A stretch of 16,530 nucleotides of DNA from Betaproteobacteria bacterium (GTDB taxonomy: Bacteria > Pseudomonadota > Gammaproteobacteria > Burkholderiales > Burkholderiaceae). The notes beneath the pieces are model-generated. The model made no database searches, was not told the DNA's origin, and was given only the letters and a program-made list of their open reading frames with translations. This document shows positions 1 through 7,212 of the stretch, in pieces. Position 1 is the stretch's first letter, and the number at the start of each line of letters is the position of its first letter. Location: NCBI GenBank assembly GCA_009921765.1, contig RFXC01000080.1, forward strand, positions 1 to 16,530. The letters are read 5' to 3'. The position numbers and the translations under genes were made by a program.

Positions 1-1
1 T

Positions 2-112
2 CACCCGCCCCCACGCGCCCCCTGGCACGCCTTCATCGCAAGCATCACCACCGACGCAGCCTTTGCCCGCCACGCACTCGGAGATCCCTGCCCGCAATCC
101 CTCCGGGGATAG
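2..112 (+). CDS. possible C-terminal fragment of an unidentified protein
   Basis: A frame open from the left edge ends at a TAG at 110-112 and could be the last 36 codons of a gene that begins outside the window. The readable peptide includes HAFIASITTDAAFARHALGD, which looks protein-like, and about three quarters of its codons end in G or C. I do not recognise a family. The frame used by the following gene is also open across this stretch, so the reading is not unique. If real, the gene would end 29 bp before the binding-protein gene and could share its operon. Confidence 0.25.
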   Translation, partial: HPPPRAPWHAFIASITTDAAFARHALGDPCPQSLRG

Positions 113-141
113 CCCCCCACCCACTCAGGACAGGCTGGCCG

Positions 142-1149
142 ATGAACCCAAGCACTGACAGGCCATACGCCCGCCACCGCCGTCACCTGCTTGCCGCAAC
201 CCTTGCCCTGCCCTTTGCGATTCCTGTCCGCGCACAGACGGGCGCGACGCAGGACCGTCCGATCCGAATCATCGTGCCTTTCGCAGCGGGCGCCGGGACC
301 GACGCAGTCGCACGGCTGATCGCTCCAGCCCTTGCGCAATCGCTTGCCCGGCCCGTGGTGGTTGAAAACCGGGCTGGCGCATCGGGCGCAATCGGGGCGC
401 GGCTCGTTGCGCAGAGCCCGCCCGACGGCACGACCCTGCTGCTGGTCGCGTCGCCCTTCACCACCGTCGCCGCCGTCAACCCGAGAGCGGGCTACGATCC
501 GCTCGCCGACTTCTCGCCCGTGGGCCTGATTGCCTCGGGGCCGCTGCTCTGGGCCGGAAGCTCGCAGACCGATGCCCGCACCTTGCCTGACTGGATCCGA
601 CGCGCGCGCGAGCGCCCAGGTTCAGTGCTTTATGGTTCGGCCGGCGCGGGCGGCATCAACCACCTGATGCTGGAACTGCTTAACGCACAAACCGGCGCAC
701 CCATCGTTCATGTTCCCTATCGCGGCACCGCGCCGGCGGTGGTCGATCTGGTGGGCGGCCAGATTCACCTGCTGACCGGCACCATCCCGGCGCTGCTGCC
801 GCACATCAAAGACGGGCGCATCCGGGCGCTCGCGGTCTCCACCCGCGACCGCACCCAACTGCTGCCGGAGGTGCCCGGCATGGGTGAACTGGGGTTGGCG
901 GGTCTGGAGGTACGAAATGTATTCGGCTTCGCAGCGGCTGCGCGGACGCCGCCTGCGCTGATCGATACGCTCGCTGGCGCGCTGGCCGACGCACTCCGCA
1001 CGCCGGCTGTTCGAGAGCGGCTGGCCACTGATGCACTCGACCTCGTTCAGCCTGACCCACAGGGCATGGCCCGGTTCATTGCCGACGATACCCGTCGCTG
1101 GCAGGACCTCGCGCGCAGCCACGGCATCCGTGTCGACGAAGGCGGCTGA
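142..1149 (+). CDS. Bug/TctC-family tripartite tricarboxylate transporter substrate-binding protein
   Basis: This 335-residue periplasmic binding protein belongs to the Bug (TctC) family, which captures small carboxylates and aromatic acids for TctAB-type secondary transporters or for sensing. Residues 1-31 form a signal peptide: a basic start with RHRR, a hydrophobic stretch LLAATLALPFA, and a probable cleavage site after VRA. The paired arginines leave a Tat route possible. The hallmark ligand loop is at 43-54 (IIVPFAAGAGTD); Asp54 is in the usual ligand-contact position. Further family motifs are VVENRAGASGAIGA and VPYRGTAPAVVDLVGGQI. Length is normal for the family. The start is the ATG just ahead of the signal peptide; only a weak AGGA lies upstream. 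The dioxygenase gene follows after 87 bp, so an aromatic or dicarboxylate ligand is a reasonable guess. No tctA or tctB is present. Confidence 0.93.
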   Translation: MNPSTDRPYARHRRHLLAATLALPFAIPVRAQTGATQDRPIRIIVPFAAGAGTDAVARLIAPALAQSLARPVVVENRAGASGAIGARLVAQSPPDGTTLLLVASPFTTVAAVNPRAGYDPLADFSPVGLIASGPLLWAGSSQTDARTLPDWIRRARERPGSVLYGSAGAGGINHLMLELLNAQTGAPIVHVPYRGTAPAVVDLVGGQIHLLTGTIPALLPHIKDGRIRALAVSTRDRTQLLPEVPGMGELGLAGLEVRNVFGFAAAARTPPALIDTLAGALADALRTPAVRERLATDALDLVQPDPQGMARFIADDTRRWQDLARSHGIRVDEGG

Positions 1150-1168
1150 AGCGCCCGCACGCGGCGCT
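1150..1168 (+). terminator. GC-rich stem-loop just after the Bug gene (weak terminator or processing site)
   Basis: AGCGCC at 1150-1155 pairs perfectly with GGCGCT at 1163-1168 across a 7-base loop, directly after the stop codon. Only three Ts follow (1168-1170), so it is a poor intrinsic terminator. It may attenuate or stabilise message between the binding-protein and dioxygenase genes. Confidence 0.3.
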
Positions 1169-1183
1169 TTGGCTGCCTTGCCT

Positions 1184-1201
1184 GATCGGTTCCAGATCGG
1201 T
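1184..1201 (+). repeat. two direct repeats GATCGGT, 11 bp apart, upstream of the dioxygenase gene
   Basis: The heptamer GATCGGT occurs at 1184-1190 and again at 1195-1201. The 11-bp period places both copies on the same face of the helix. It lies 36 bp upstream of the dioxygenase ATG, where an operator could sit. Chance occurrence cannot be excluded. Confidence 0.3.
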
Positions 1202-1224
1202 AGTCTTCCCCGGCCTGCCGACCT

Positions 1225-1228
1225 GGAG
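1225..1228 (+). promoter_or_regulatory. Shine-Dalgarno site of the dioxygenase gene
   Basis: GGAG with an 8-base spacer before the ATG at 1237 supports that start. Confidence 0.65.
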
Positions 1229-1236
1229 ACTGCCTC

Positions 1237-2094
1237 ATGAACTTCGACGAAACCACCCTGACCGACGCTGCCGTCGCCCGACTGAACCAATGCACTGATC
1301 CGCGCCTGAAGGAGATCATGAGTTCGCTGATCCGGCATCTTCATGCATTTGTGCGCGACATCGAGCCCACCGAAGCGGAGTGGTTCCAGGCCATCCAGTT
1401 TCTGACCGAAACCGGACAACGCTGTGACGACAAGCGCCAGGAATTCATCCTGCTGTCGGACACGCTGGGGGTATCGATGCTGGTGGATGCGATCAACCAC
1501 CGAAATCCCGCGGGTACCACCGACACCACCGTCTTCGGGCCGTTCTTCGTGGCGGGCGCCCCCGAGATTCCTCACTGGGGGAACATTGCAGAGGGCCTGC
1601 CCGGCATGCCGTGCTTCGTGTCGGGAACCGTGCGAGATACCGACGGCAAGCCGGTGGAAGGCGTGGTGATCGATCTCTGGCAAACCGACGGTGTGGATGG
1701 GCTTTACGACGTGCAGACGGCCGAAGGCAAGATGTTCGGACGCGGCCGCGTCAAAACCGACCGCGAGGGGCGCTACGCCTTTCGTACGGTCAAACCGATC
1801 AGCTACACCATTCCGTCGGATGGCCCGGTAGGCGGCATGCTGCGAAAGATGGGGCGCCACCCCTGGCGGCCTGCACATGTCCACACCATGCTCCAGCGTG
1901 AAGGCTACCGGAGCATCACCACACACCTGTTCGTCAAGGGCGACCAGTGGCTTCAGTCCGATGCGGTCTTCGGGGTGAAAGATTCGCTGATCGTTGACTT
2001 CATTGACCATCCAGCGGGCGCCACGCCGGATGGCGGCCGTTGCGATAGCCCCTTCAGCGTCGCGCACTACGACTTCACGATGGCGCGTGCATGA
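1237..2094 (+). CDS. intradiol ring-cleavage dioxygenase, hydroxyquinol 1,2-dioxygenase-like
   Basis: This 285-residue non-haem Fe(III) enzyme cleaves a catecholic ring between the two hydroxylated carbons; hydroxyquinol would give 3-hydroxy-cis,cis-muconate, in equilibrium with maleylacetate. Residues about 25-100 form the helical N-terminal dimerisation domain of catechol/hydroxyquinol dioxygenases (IRHLHAFVRD, RQEFILLSDTLGVS). The catalytic beta-sandwich follows, with all four expected iron ligands visible: Tyr157 (GLYDVQ), Tyr190 (SYTIP), and His214 and His216 (RPAHVH). The intradiol signature spans about 157-186. The N-terminal block and the TTVFGPFFV segment favour the hydroxyquinol subgroup over plain catechol 1,2-dioxygenase; this is family knowledge, not proof of substrate. 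The stop overlaps the next gene's start by 4 bp (ATGA), implying translational coupling. Maleylacetate reductase, the usual partner, is absent here. Confidence 0.92.
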   Translation: MNFDETTLTDAAVARLNQCTDPRLKEIMSSLIRHLHAFVRDIEPTEAEWFQAIQFLTETGQRCDDKRQEFILLSDTLGVSMLVDAINHRNPAGTTDTTVFGPFFVAGAPEIPHWGNIAEGLPGMPCFVSGTVRDTDGKPVEGVVIDLWQTDGVDGLYDVQTAEGKMFGRGRVKTDREGRYAFRTVKPISYTIPSDGPVGGMLRKMGRHPWRPAHVHTMLQREGYRSITTHLFVKGDQWLQSDAVFGVKDSLIVDFIDHPAGATPDGGRCDSPFSVAHYDFTMARA

Positions 2095-3005
2095 CGTCGG
2101 TTCGGGTCGGCTGGATCGGCTGCGGCAAGCTCGGCCGCCCCATGGCGGCGCATCTGCTGAAGGCCGGCCACACGCTGGTGGCGTTCGATATCGATCAGGC
2201 GTCGCTCGCAGCACTCGTTATGCAGGGCGCCAAACCGGCGACCTCCATCGCGCAGGTGTGCAGCGCAGCCGACGTCGTGTTCAGTTCACTGCCCGACGAT
2301 CGGGCCTTGCTTGCCGTAGGTCGATCGCCTGATGGCGTGCTCGCACACCTGCAAGAGAACGCGATCTTCGTCGATACCAGCACGGTATCGCCGTCTGCGT
2401 CGGCTGATGTCGCGGCGCGCGCGCACGAGCTCGGTCGGCGCTACCTGCGCGTGGCGGTCTCGGGTAACCCGGTGCTCGCCGAAGCCGCTCAGCTCACCGC
2501 ATTTGCGTCCGGCGCATCGGCTGATTTCGCTGTAGTCGAACCGCTCCTCGCGCATTTCTCAAAGCGAATTTTTCTGGTGGGCCCCGATGAGCAGGCGCGA
2601 ACGCTCAAGCTTGTGATCAACCTGATGATCGCCGTGTCGGCCGGCATGCTGGGCGAAGCGCTTGCACTTGGCGAAAAGGGCGGACTCGACTGGCAGCAGA
2701 TGTTGGACGTCATCAGTGAAAGCGCTGTGGGCTCACCGATGGTGCGCTACAAGACGCCCCCGCTTTCCAACCGCGACTATCGCTCCACGTTTTCGTGTGA
2801 GCAGATGGCGAAGGATCTTGATCTGATTCTCGAGGCGTCGGCGCAATACCGCGCGCCGGTGCCGCTTGCCGCCCAGATGCGGCAGATGTACGAGGCGCTG
2901 ATCGCTGGCGGCCGGGGATCCGATGACTACATCGCCACCGTCGCTCACGCCGAGCAACTCGCGGGCCTCAATGCTGGTGCGCAACGGCCGCCAGCCGACG
3001 CCTGA
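2091..3005 (+). CDS. NAD(P)-dependent dehydrogenase, 3-hydroxyisobutyrate dehydrogenase (beta-hydroxyacid dehydrogenase) family
   Basis: This 304-residue protein belongs to the beta-hydroxyacid dehydrogenase family, which oxidises short 3-hydroxyacids or reduces the matching semialdehydes or ketoacids. The N-terminal Rossmann fold has GWIGCGKLGRPMA (residues 7-19). The all-helical C-terminal half carries the conserved catalytic lysine Lys173 with Asn177 (LKLVINLM). The substrate-binding block is atypical: families usually show APVSGG, but here it reads VAVSGNPVLAEAAQLT (121-136), with Ser124 and Gly125 kept and the second Gly replaced by Asn. The start overlaps the dioxygenase stop (ATGA), so the two are probably coupled and this enzyme may act on a product of ring cleavage; that role is inference. 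Its last 38 bp overlap the 3' end of the convergent mgtA gene. Confidence 0.88.
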   Translation: MTSVRVGWIGCGKLGRPMAAHLLKAGHTLVAFDIDQASLAALVMQGAKPATSIAQVCSAADVVFSSLPDDRALLAVGRSPDGVLAHLQENAIFVDTSTVSPSASADVAARAHELGRRYLRVAVSGNPVLAEAAQLTAFASGASADFAVVEPLLAHFSKRIFLVGPDEQARTLKLVINLMIAVSAGMLGEALALGEKGGLDWQQMLDVISESAVGSPMVRYKTPPLSNRDYRSTFSCEQMAKDLDLILEASAQYRAPVPLAAQMRQMYEALIAGGRGSDDYIATVAHAEQLAGLNAGAQRPPADA

Positions 3006-5688
3006 CTGGCATCATCACCACCAGATATCCGACCAGCAGCAGCGCCATCCAGGCAAACCAGGCGGGGGGCGGGGGCGCCAGGCCGAAGACCGCTGCGAGC
3101 GGTCCAAACGGCAGCCACAGCCCGGCGAGCAGCACGGCGAGCGACGCTAGCGTCACAGGCCAGGCTGCCCGCTGCTGAAGAAGCGGCAGTTCCGGTGCCC
3201 GCATCAGCTGAACCACCAGCACCTGCGTGGCCAGCCCAAGCATCAACCAGGCCGACTGGAACAAGGCCTGATGCTCCACGGTGGCCACCTGCAGCACCCC
3301 AGCCAAGACGCCGAACGCGAACAGGTCGAAGAGCGAGCTCACTGGTCCCGACATCAGCATGAAACGCTTCAATTCGCCGGGATCCCAGCGGCGAGGCGTA
3401 GCGACCAGCTCGGGCTCGACCCGATCAAACGGCAGCGCGACCTGAGACAGGTCGTACAGAAGGTTCTGCACCAACAGCTGGATGGGCAGCATCGGCAGAA
3501 ACGGAAGAAACGCGCTCGCCACCAGCACCGACAGCACATTGCCGAAATTGGAGCTCGCTGCCATCCGCAGATAGCGGTTCATGTTGCAAAGCGCAGCGCG
3601 GCCCAACATCACCCCGGCATCAATCACCAGAAGACTCTTCTGGAGCAGCACCACGTCAGCCGCCTCGCGAGCGATGTCCACTGCGGTATCCACCGAGATG
3701 CCCACATCGGCCGCACGCAGCGCCGGCGCGTCGTTGATACCGTCGCCGAGAAAACCAACCGTATGCCCGGCGTTGCGCAGCACAGTCACGATCCGCTCCT
3801 TCTGGTGCGGCGTGAGCCTGGCCGCTACCCGGGCCTGGTCGAAGGCGCAGGCCAGTTCCTCATCCTGCATCGCATCCACCTGCGACCCGGTCAGAATCGA
3901 CGGCGAATGCAGACCCACCCGCGCGCACACACTTGCCGTCACGGTCTCGCTATCACCGGTCAGCACGATGATTCGTATGCCATGCGCTGCGAGCGCATCG
4001 AGCGCAGGGGCTGCGCTCTCGCGCGGCGGATCCAGAAAGGCGATAAACCCGGCCAATGTCAGATTCGATTCGTCATCGCGCCCAAAGCGAGTCTGTGATT
4101 GATCGATCGGGCGCTCGGCGATTGCGACCACGCGCAAGCCGTCCCGCTCAAGTTCCGCCACACGGGCTCGCGCCGCAGCCCGCTCGGCCTCGTCAAGCGG
4201 GCGATCCGACCCAGCCAGGCGAACCCTGGTGCAGCAGCCCAACACCTCTTCCACTGCGCCCTTGCAGATCAGCCGCCGCCCGGCACCGTCGCCCTCCAGC
4301 ACCACGGAGAGCCGGCGACGTTCGAAGTCAAAGGGGATTTCATCCAGTGGCCGCCAGCGCGTGTCTCTCAATGCCGATAACCGTGCATCCGCATGACCCA
4401 GCACCGCGCGATCGAGCGCACTGCGCAACCCCGTCTGATAGCTGCTGTTCAGCCAGGCGAGTTGGTAGACGTCGTCGGACTCGTTACCCGCCGGATCCAG
4501 ATGGCGATCCAGCACGATCCGGTCCTCGGTGAGCGTGCCCGTCTTGTCGATGCACAGGACATCCATGGCCCCGAGCGCCTGAATCGCATCAAGCCGCCGT
4601 ACCACCACCTCTCGCCGGGAGAGATCGACCGCGCCCTTCGCGAGCGCCGCCGTGACCACCATGGGCAGCATCTCGGGCGTAAGACCGACAGCGACCGACA
4701 ACGCGAACAGAAACGCCCCGCCCCAGTCGCCCCGCAGGAATCCATTGACCAGAAACACCAGCGGCACCATGACCGACGCAATGCCAAGCAGGAGGAGCCC
4801 GATCCGGTTCATCTCCTGCTGCAAGGGATCACTCGCGGGATGCTGGGAGGCTGCCGACAGCGCGAGCGAGCCAAACAGCGTCGAGGAACCCGTGGCGAGA
4901 ACCAGGGCGCTGGCTGCACCGGACACCACGGTGGTTCCCTGAAACACCAGTGCCGGCTCGGTGAGCAGGCCCGCAGCGGGCGGGTCGCCATGCCGCGCGT
5001 CCTTTTCAACCGGCAGCGATTCGCCGGTGAGGCTCGCCTGCGCCACAAACAGCTGCCGAGAATCGATCAGCCTGCAGTCGGCAGGCACGATGTCGCCCGC
5101 CGCCAGCAGCACAATATCCCCGGGGACCAGCGCCTCGATCGCGAGTTCGATCGACCTTGGCTGGGCATCGGCCCCATGCGCGGCAGGCCGGCGCAGCACG
5201 GTCGACGTGCTGTGCACCATTTTTGCGAGGCGGGCGAGCGCAGTCTGCGCCCGCTGCTCCTGAAAGAGCCGAAGAACGCCCGAGAGCAGCACCATCACCC
5301 CGATAACCCCCGCCGCCCGCGCATCCTTGGCCAGCCAGGCGAGCGCTGCAAGGAGCGCAAGCAGCAGATTGAACGGGCTCGCGACGCTTCTCAGCGGCTG
5401 GAGCCATCGATACCACGCGGGCTCGCGCGGCAGGGCATTGGGGCCGTATCGGCGCGCACGCGCCGTCGCTTCGCGCGCGGTCAGCCCCAGCGGATGCGCG
5501 TGCAGTTCGGCAAACAGCCGCTCGATCGGCCACCGCGCGCCGCGGGCAAGGCGTGCGCCCGCATCCGGGGAGATCGCGTGCATCGACCCGCGCATGCCCA
5601 TCCGCTGCTGCATGGGATGGCGCCCCGTCCCGCCTAGCTTCAGCCAGCGGTGCAGCACCCCCCGCAGCCAAACGCCGATTGAATTCAC
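2968..5688 (-). CDS. mgtA: magnesium-translocating P-type ATPase (MgtA type)
   Basis: This is a P-type (P3B) ATPase of the inner membrane that imports Mg2+ using ATP. From the chosen GTG it is 906 residues, close to E. coli MgtA (about 900). Motif positions in this numbering: actuator TGES (221-224), membrane PEMLP (338-342), phosphorylation site DKTGT with Asp381, TGD (577-579), and hinge GDGINDAPAL (648-657). The C-terminal NLLYDLSQVALPFDRVEPE is the MgtA-type M6 region, with several more membrane helices after it. The GTG at 5688 gives an N-terminus MNSIGVWLRGVLHRWLKL, an amphipathic leader like that of other MgtA proteins. No start has a convincing Shine-Dalgarno; GTG 5787, ATG 5754 and ATGs at 5613-5583 are alternatives. 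It follows an MFS gene on the same strand and is unrelated in function to the catabolic genes it faces. Confidence 0.94.
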   Translation of the reverse strand: MNSIGVWLRGVLHRWLKLGGTGRHPMQQRMGMRGSMHAISPDAGARLARGARWPIERLFAELHAHPLGLTAREATARARRYGPNALPREPAWYRWLQPLRSVASPFNLLLALLAALAWLAKDARAAGVIGVMVLLSGVLRLFQEQRAQTALARLAKMVHSTSTVLRRPAAHGADAQPRSIELAIEALVPGDIVLLAAGDIVPADCRLIDSRQLFVAQASLTGESLPVEKDARHGDPPAAGLLTEPALVFQGTTVVSGAASALVLATGSSTLFGSLALSAASQHPASDPLQQEMNRIGLLLLGIASVMVPLVFLVNGFLRGDWGGAFLFALSVAVGLTPEMLPMVVTAALAKGAVDLSRREVVVRRLDAIQALGAMDVLCIDKTGTLTEDRIVLDRHLDPAGNESDDVYQLAWLNSSYQTGLRSALDRAVLGHADARLSALRDTRWRPLDEIPFDFERRRLSVVLEGDGAGRRLICKGAVEEVLGCCTRVRLAGSDRPLDEAERAAARARVAELERDGLRVVAIAERPIDQSQTRFGRDDESNLTLAGFIAFLDPPRESAAPALDALAAHGIRIIVLTGDSETVTASVCARVGLHSPSILTGSQVDAMQDEELACAFDQARVAARLTPHQKERIVTVLRNAGHTVGFLGDGINDAPALRAADVGISVDTAVDIAREAADVVLLQKSLLVIDAGVMLGRAALCNMNRYLRMAASSNFGNVLSVLVASAFLPFLPMLPIQLLVQNLLYDLSQVALPFDRVEPELVATPRRWDPGELKRFMLMSGPVSSLFDLFAFGVLAGVLQVATVEHQALFQSAWLMLGLATQVLVVQLMRAPELPLLQQRAAWPVTLASLAVLLAGLWLPFGPLAAVFGLAPPPPAWFAWMALLLVGYLVVMMPVRRRLAAVAHQH

Positions 5689-5728
5689 GGGCGCGCAGCC
5701 AAGGTTGAGAGGCGGACGATGCTGCACC
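5649..5728 (-). promoter_or_regulatory. inverted repeat around the mgtA start (possible leader stem-loop)
   Basis: In the minus-strand transcript, the segment from 5728-5718 (GGTGCAGCATC) can pair over 11 bp, including one U-G wobble, with the segment from 5659-5649 (GGTGCTGCACC). The loop is 58 nt and would hold the GTG codon at 5688. The arm at 5649-5659 is also an 11-bp near-perfect palindrome. A role in translational or magnesium-dependent control of mgtA is speculation. Confidence 0.3.
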
Positions 5729-5807
5729 ACCGCGCCGGTCCGTGCGCGGGCCATCCCGGTTGTCAATTGATCCGGGGCAAGCGGCACGCAGGCCGCGCGA
5801 GGACCCG

Positions 5808-7031
5808 TCAGCGATCTCGAGAAGTGGGCTGGGTGATGACGTCACGCATCCGCCACGTCACGATCATCCAGGCCACCAGCCCTTCAATGACCATCAGTTG
5901 CAGCGCTGTGGCAGCACCCAGACGCTCGGCTGTCCAACCCAGCAGCAGAAATCCGATCGGACCACTGCCAATCGAAATCGTGAGAAGACCCATCAGGCGA
6001 CTGCGAGCAGACTCTGGCGCACCAATCAGCACCAGCGTGGCCTGCATCGACGCAAAGCCCGCCACGCCAAAACCTGAAACGAGCAGCGCGAGCCACGCCA
6101 AAGCGGCGTTGGGCGCCATCGAAAACACGGCCATCATCAAAATGAATGTGATGCAGCCGATGGCAAAAAATCGGCCGTGATAACGGATCCGGTGTCCATA
6201 GCGAACAACCAACACCGATCCCAGCGTGGCACCGATCCCCTCGGCCGCCGTGAGAAAGCCGACCATCGCGGCCGACAGGTGCAACTGCTGATCACCCACC
6301 ACCGGAATCATGCTCATTCCGGGAAAGCCGAACAGGTTGAAAACCAGCGACATGCTGATCGCAAGCAGCGCCACGCGATTGCTGCGCGCGAGGGCGATTC
6401 CCTCTCGGAGATTGCGCAGAAAGCCGCTGCGTCGTCGCGCAACACGCTGACTGTCATCGAGCTGCATCATGAAGCGCAGCGTCGCCACGTGCATGAGCGA
6501 GGAAAACACAAACGCGCCGGTAAGCCCCACCCATTCAAGCACCAGGCCCCCGGTGAGCGGGCCCAGCATCTTCGTGATGTTGTTCGACATGGTGTCGATT
6601 GCCATCGCAGGAACGATCTGGCTGGGGGCCACCACCGAACCCAGCATCGAACGCCTGAGCGGCAACTCAGCCGCCCAATACACGCCTGAGGCAAGCGCGC
6701 CGATCGCCAGATGCCAGACCTCGAGCCAACCGAGCGCAGCGAGCGCGGCCTGCAGAGCGGTCAGTCCGAGCATGACGCGAACCAGCACGAGATAGGTGCG
6801 GCGCACACCGAAGCGGTCGGCCGCCATGGCGAGAATGGGGCCCGCTGGCGCAAAAGGCAGGATGCGCAGCATTGCAATGACCGAGGCAAGCAGTGCCGAC
6901 CCGGTGATCTCGAACACATAGATGCCGACCACCACGATCTCCAGCCATCGAACCACCCCGCCGCAGACGCCCGCAAGCCACACCCTGCGAAACGCGGGCT
7001 GCGATAAGGGGCTGTCAGGATCGAAACTCAC
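5808..7031 (-). CDS. MFS transporter, EntS-like (MFS_3) exporter
   Basis: This 407-residue inner-membrane protein has the length and hydrophobic pattern of a 12-helix major facilitator, resembling the EntS/MFS_3 group of siderophore, drug and metabolite exporters. Typical features are the N-terminal QPAFRRVWLAG entering helix 1, the segment DRFGVRRTYLVLVR between helices 2 and 3 (the MFS motif-A region), and a basic central loop (DDSQRVARRRSGFLRNLREG). The frame stays open upstream to 7292, but those residues are not membrane-like and overlap the divergent lipoprotein gene. I chose GTG 7031, which has AAGGG 11 bases upstream; GTG 7043 is possible. The substrate cannot be told from sequence. 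It lies upstream of mgtA on the same strand, separated by about 120 bp, so co-transcription is possible. Confidence 0.88.
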   Translation of the reverse strand: MSFDPDSPLSQPAFRRVWLAGVCGGVVRWLEIVVVGIYVFEITGSALLASVIAMLRILPFAPAGPILAMAADRFGVRRTYLVLVRVMLGLTALQAALAALGWLEVWHLAIGALASGVYWAAELPLRRSMLGSVVAPSQIVPAMAIDTMSNNITKMLGPLTGGLVLEWVGLTGAFVFSSLMHVATLRFMMQLDDSQRVARRRSGFLRNLREGIALARSNRVALLAISMSLVFNLFGFPGMSMIPVVGDQQLHLSAAMVGFLTAAEGIGATLGSVLVVRYGHRIRYHGRFFAIGCITFILMMAVFSMAPNAALAWLALLVSGFGVAGFASMQATLVLIGAPESARSRLMGLLTISIGSGPIGFLLLGWTAERLGAATALQLMVIEGLVAWMIVTWRMRDVITQPTSRDR

Positions 7032-7042
7032 GGGCTGAAACA

Positions 7043-7047
7043 CCCTT
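7043..7047 (-). promoter_or_regulatory. Shine-Dalgarno candidate for the MFS gene
   Basis: AAGGG on the minus strand lies 11 bases before the GTG at 7031. It favours that start over the longer open frame. Confidence 0.4.
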
Positions 7048-7212
7048 GCCAGGTAGCGGACGGCTGTGGAGACGACAGAAACGGTCAGGCTTGGCTGCTG
7101 GCCCGCCGGCACCAACGGCGGTACAGTAGCAGACGCACTCACCGCAGCCTTGCGGCCCCAGCCCCATACGATGCATGTTTCCAACCCCACTGACCACACA
7201 GGTTGGCTTTCG
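7048..7212. other. divergent intergenic region between the MFS and lipoprotein genes
   Basis: Both flanking genes read outward from here, so their promoters should lie inside. I see no pair of good sigma-70 boxes. TACAGT at 7122-7127 and TACGAT at 7167-7172 are partial -10-like hexamers lacking well-spaced -35 partners. CCGCC at 7103-7107 can pair with GGCGG at 7117-7121 across 9 bases. Confidence 0.4.

Noticed and set aside
1..339. 112-codon minus-strand frame at the left edge
   Set aside because: Overlaps the signal peptide and ligand loop of the Bug gene; the product looks like random GC-rich translation.
599..612. Alternating CG run, also near 14255-14267 (Z-DNA-like)
   Set aside because: Explained by arginine and alanine codons in GC-rich coding sequence.
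622..2214. 530-codon open frame on the minus strand opposite the Bug and dioxygenase genes
   Set aside because: It runs antisense across two well-supported genes and part of a third, and its translation shows no recognisable motif.
4393..5637. 414-codon open frame on the plus strand opposite mgtA
   Set aside because: Low-complexity Arg/Gln/His-rich translation antisense to intact P-type ATPase motifs.
5761..5766. Perfect TTGACA (-35-like) on the minus strand upstream of mgtA
   Set aside because: No acceptable -10 hexamer lies 16-18 bp downstream, so a promoter is not supported by sequence alone.
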